A stretch of 64,000 nucleotides of DNA from Nannobrachium achirus (lineage: Eukaryota; Chordata; Actinopteri; Myctophiformes; Myctophidae): contig OY997653.1 of NCBI GenBank assembly GCA_963921795.1, forward strand, positions 2,197,436 to 2,261,435, read 5' to 3'. Both the position numbers and the translations under genes were made by a program. Under the pieces are notes generated by a model, which was not told where the DNA came from, made no database searches, and worked only from the letters and a program-made list of their open reading frames with translations. Position 1 is the first letter of the stretch, and each line of letters begins with the position of its first letter. This document shows, in pieces, positions 60,405 to 64,000 of this stretch.

Positions 60405-60970
60405 CAGGGACGTGCTGGGCCCCTGATTCAGCCCGGGAAAAAGAGTTGCTGAGGCCCTCATTGCGTGCTATAGAGAGATCTCTCTCCATAGCGCTGCTGC
60501 TACTCAAAGATTTGCCATTTCAGATCATGACAAGTGACAAGCAAGTGGGACAATTACTGTACATGAGTTATATTTTGTCGTGGAAATGTCCAAAGCCGTT
60601 TGTTTTGTATTTAACATTTTAAAAATAATTGATAGTGAAAACAGCCGATCTACAAGCAGCCGATCTACAAGCACACAACGCCTCGCACCGCGAGGCGTTG
60701 TGTGCTTGCAGATCTGCTGTTTTCACTACTTTTGTGCAACAGCCTTGTATGATGAAGCAGGGCTTTACTGCGAAAAAAAATTATACATTTGAAACTTGGA
60801 GATACAAGGTTTCTGTCCGACAGTGACGATATACTTTGTTGGCCGCCCAGCCCCCAAAATGGAACGAAGGCCGACATTTTATTAAATTTTTTTCCCCTAA
60901 TGGCCGGCCTGGAATGAACCGGCCGTTCAGGAGTTGTCCCGCTTTTCCCAATGGCCATGGCACGACCCTG
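60405..60970. mobile_element. family K hAT-like element with B module, complete
   Basis: 566 bp, ends CAGGGACGTGCTGGGCCCC and CCATGGCACGACCCTG. Perfect duplication CAGGATAT (60397-60404, 60971-60978). Opposite orientation to 59812-60262. B hairpin 60637-60725 carries a duplicated start. Confidence 0.92.
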
Positions 60971-61190
60971 CAGGATATCGTCACTTGAGAGCTCCAGTAT
61001 GTTATGTGGCCCAACAGACTAATCTGTCAGATGGGAGGATACACACATTTACCTTGAATAACATCACAGCCGCTCCTTGGATCGGCAAGCTGATCGCCTC
61101 TGGTTTGAGATGATTACATTACAACGCCATTGCTCAGTGTTGAATTTGCGCAGCAGAGCATCGGGTTGCCAATAAAGCAACGGGCTATAG

Positions 61191-61594
61191 CAGGGGCGTC
61201 AATTGGGTATGGCAGAGGTATGCAGCTGCCATACCCCTGGGTCCAGGGGGGAAAATAGAAGTTGCTTTTAAATATAAATCCGTGAACAAAATGGTCACTT
61301 TAACAGGTATTATAATTATATTCTCCACACTTGCATTCTCCCCATCTTGACAAAATGGTATATTCCCAAGTTCCGCAGGTCAGCTGCACAGGTGCAATGC
61401 GTTATTGTTAATTGTGGCACGTTTACTAACATTCCAAGTTTAGCTGCACTTGAACAACCGTTCCAGGCTGCCATATCCAGCCCAAGAAACCGTAGAAACG
61501 TGAGAAAAAATAAAATATACTTCTTAAAATAAATGTATCATACCTGTTGCTAAGGTATGGCAACAAGACTGGTTTTTATGAACTGACGCCACTG
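61191..61594. mobile_element. family H hAT-like element
   Basis: CAGGGGCGTCAATTGGGTAT...GAACTGACGCCACTG. Its hairpin is reduced. No clear duplication. Confidence 0.78.
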
Positions 61595-61887
61595 GTTTTA
61601 CCCCCCTGTTGGGACAGTGTAATAACATTCACCAATCACAGGGAATAATGAAACTGTTTGAATTACAGGCAGAGACTACAGATTGGGAAGACTCCATCGT
61701 AAAAAAAAAAAGACTTTCAGTCTCTGGGGAAATCGGGTCTCATTTACTTAAGTATCCTTTTTCAATCAGTGTGCCTTTGAGCTGAGTGTCATCCAGTTAT
61801 TATATTTCAAGATTCAAGATGTTATTTTTACCTCATGTATGCAAGGTTTGTGTTCTTCGGCATTGTAGCAGCCAAGATAACACAAAA

Positions 61888-62290
61888 TAAATAAAGCTGC
61901 AAGCAGCGATAAAGTGGCCAAGCCTGGAAAAAGTAGGAAAGCAAAAAAGCTGCAAGGGGAAAAAAGCAGGAAAAGCAAGAAAAGTGGGAAAAGAAATCAA
62001 AGAAAATCTATAAGCAGTGTTCTTCCGAGAACAGGCCTTCGGCAGGTCAGGTAGTTTTTTTTGGCCTGCTGGTGGCGCTATAATAGGCCAAAGGGAAAAG
62101 GGTGCCACGGGTTCTTGGGCCTTTCACGGCAATCAGACGCTGCATTCGGGATTTGATGCATTTTGTTCCACGGTCAAGCCAGGACAGAAAAAGTGGCATA
62201 ATAATAATAATAATGGAAACACCAATATCAATGAGTGGCCTCAGCCACTTTGTGACTTGGCCACTAATTAAGGATATTAGAGAATAAGGA
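61888..62290. mobile_element. GCTGCAAGCAGCG / GGTGGCGCTA repeat
   Basis: AAAGCTGCAAGCAGCGATAA...CTGGTGGCGCTATAATAGGC...TTTGATGCATTTTGTTCC. A known-looking fish repeat; class not assigned. (AAT)n at 62201-62214. Confidence 0.55.
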
Positions 62291-62615
62291 TAATGTGAAG
62301 AAATAGAAATAGCAAAGTATGTACATTAGCCATGGCACACCTTGTGTTGCTTGAAGGTGCTATGTACATTGGTACTTCTAAAAATATCCATATACTGTAC
62401 GTATGTATGTATGTACGCGCTGAGCAGGTGTGTGTGGGTGGTGTGTGTTTTAAGTGTTGTGGGAGGTGTGTGAGAGCCTGAGGGGGTATTGTGTGTGTGC
62501 GGCTGTGCGCGTGTGTGTGGACACAACAGGCCTATCGTGACAGTTTTTAAATGGTTGTGGGTTTTCAAATGCTTTCCCATTTGGGGAAGTTGAGGAAAGT
62601 AGCCTAATGCCAGTG

Positions 62616-63240
62616 TTCACTTACAGTATACTAGATGTAATCACTTACAGTATACTAGATGTAATCACTTACAGTATACTAGATGTAATCACTTACAGTA
62701 TACTAGATGTAATCACTTGCAGTATACTAGATGTAATCACTTACAGTATACTAGATGTAATCACTTACAGTATACTAGATGTAATCACTTGCAGTATACT
62801 AGATGTAATCACTTACAGTATACTAGATGTAATCACTTACAGTATACTAGATGTAATCACTTGCAGTATACTAGATGTAATCACTTGCAGTATACTAGAT
62901 GTAATCACTTGCAGTATACTAGATGTAATCACTTACAGTATACTAGATGTAATCACTTGCAGTATACTAGATGTAATCACTTACAGTATACTAGATGTAA
63001 TCACTTACAGTATACTAGATGTAATCACTTACAGTATACTAGATGTAATCACTTACAGTATACTAGATGTAATCACTTGCAGTATACTAGATGTAATCAC
63101 TTACAGTATACTAGATGTAATCACTTACAGTATACTAGATGTAATCACTTGCAGTATACTAGATGTACACTTGCAGTATACTAGATGTACACTTGCAGTA
63201 TACTAGATGTACACTTGCAGTATACTAGATGTAATCACTT
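62616..63240. repeat. 24-bp satellite (about 26 units)
   Basis: Unit AGTATACTAGATGTAATCAC plus TTAC or TTGC. The last four units or so are 22 bp (lacking AT). As with the other satellite, the 24-bp period makes long artificial ORFs. Confidence 0.98.
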
Positions 63241-63274
63241 ACAGTATAGGCCTACTATATGTAATCATTTACAG

Positions 63275-63845
63275 CAGGGGTTTTCAAAGTGGGTGACGGG
63301 GCACCCTGGGGTGCCGTGACGGCAGTCCAGGGGTGCCGTGAGATAATTTGATAATTTTTGGATTTTATTTGGACACTTGACACTTGGAATATATTTAGTA
63401 TCATTTTAAACTTGAAGTACAAAGTTATTTTCAGTCAGTTCTAACCAAAATGGCTGTTATCTCAACGTTTTCCTCGCAACATAATCACTAAAATATCGTC
63501 ACTATCAGGCAGAAACCTCGTATCTCCAAGTTTCAAATGTGTACGTCTTTTGGTAAAGTAAAGCCCTGCTTCATCATACAAGACTGTCACACAAAACTAG
63601 TGAAAACAGACGATCTACATGCACACACGTTGTGTGCTTGTAGATCTGCTGTTTTCACTAGTTTAGTACATTTTATGGATGATAAATACAAAACGGTTTT
63701 GGACATACAAGGTTTCCACCCGACAACGATATATATAGATATGCTATAAATAAGGTTGTGGGAGTGAAAATTATAATGTAGGGGTGCCTCGGATTAAAAA
63801 AATATTTATGTGGTGCCCTGAGACAAAAAAGTTTGGGAACCCCTG
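63275..63845. mobile_element. hAT-like element with B module, complete, in the satellite edge
   Basis: 571 bp, CAGGGGTTTTCAAAGTGGG...AAGTTTGGGAACCCCTG. Perfect duplication ATTTACAG (63267-63274, 63846-63853), itself part of the satellite unit. Hairpin 63601-63655. Confidence 0.94.
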
Positions 63846-64000
63846 ATTTACAGTATACTAATCGCTCAAAAAAGATTCAGAGCTCTGAATCTGTCAGGCA
63901 GGAAATGGAGGGCTGAGGGCGGGCCAACCGGGCCAACATCCTACTATCGGGCGGTGCTTTGGATTGATAAAGCTACACAGGCTGAGGACTGTGGTGTTGA

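Noticed and set aside
62607..63206. ORFs of 155-199 codons with YSILDVIT repeats
   Set aside because: Same artefact from the second 24-bp satellite.
62616..63240. CRISPR-like regular array
   Set aside because: Units are contiguous with no unique spacers, and the host is a vertebrate.

Overview
The window is vertebrate nuclear DNA, almost certainly from a ray-finned (teleost) fish. It has split exons with GT/AG borders, long introns, long CA/GT, CT/GA and TA microsatellites, a tRNA-derived SINE, L2-like and other LINE pieces, and a very dense population of short non-autonomous DNA transposons of the kind teleost genomes carry. The species cannot be named from the sequence.

Only one host gene is well supported. 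Ten plus-strand exons between 3021 and 40160 join in a consistent reading phase (188+167+110+100+155+156+91+115+184+207 bp = 490 codons plus a TGA stop). They encode the C-terminal part of androglobin (adgb), the large testis-associated calpain-like/globin chimera. The calpain-like and globin domains must lie upstream of base 1. The third exon, a low-complexity linker, is the least certain.

The rest is repeats. By layout: 1-3020, a TTAA-flanked MITE split by a 1.16 kb TIR element, then a 5'-truncated LINE ending 36 bp before an adgb exon. 3.2-16.6 kb, introns full of piggyBac-like and hAT-like MITEs and a 690 bp foldback element. 16.6-28 kb, five more exons, nested hAT-like elements and long GT/CA tracts. 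28-40 kb, a palindromic MITE with a 9-bp duplication, hAT-like elements, a SINE and the last two exons. 40.2-43.8 kb, a hAT-like element and an LTR-like insertion directly behind the stop codon, then a 24-bp satellite split by a MITE. 44-64 kb, intergenic repeats, an unexplained acidic or GC-rich ORF cluster (46.2-48.6 kb), a GC-rich dyad, a 1.77 kb inverted-repeat element carrying OTU-protease-like fragments, and a second 24-bp satellite interrupted by a hAT-like element.

The most striking pattern is a hairpin module that recurs about fifty times. Its stem always contains a version of AAATAGC-AGATCTACAAGC, its complement, and a GC-rich tip. It sits inside at least eight transposon shells with different termini and different target-site duplications: TTAA-flanked elements, several hAT-like families with 8-bp duplications, a family made of pieces resembling thickness-of-stem variants, and solo copies. 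This looks like a shared, shuffled or convergently retained palindromic cassette. It is the best candidate here for something undescribed.
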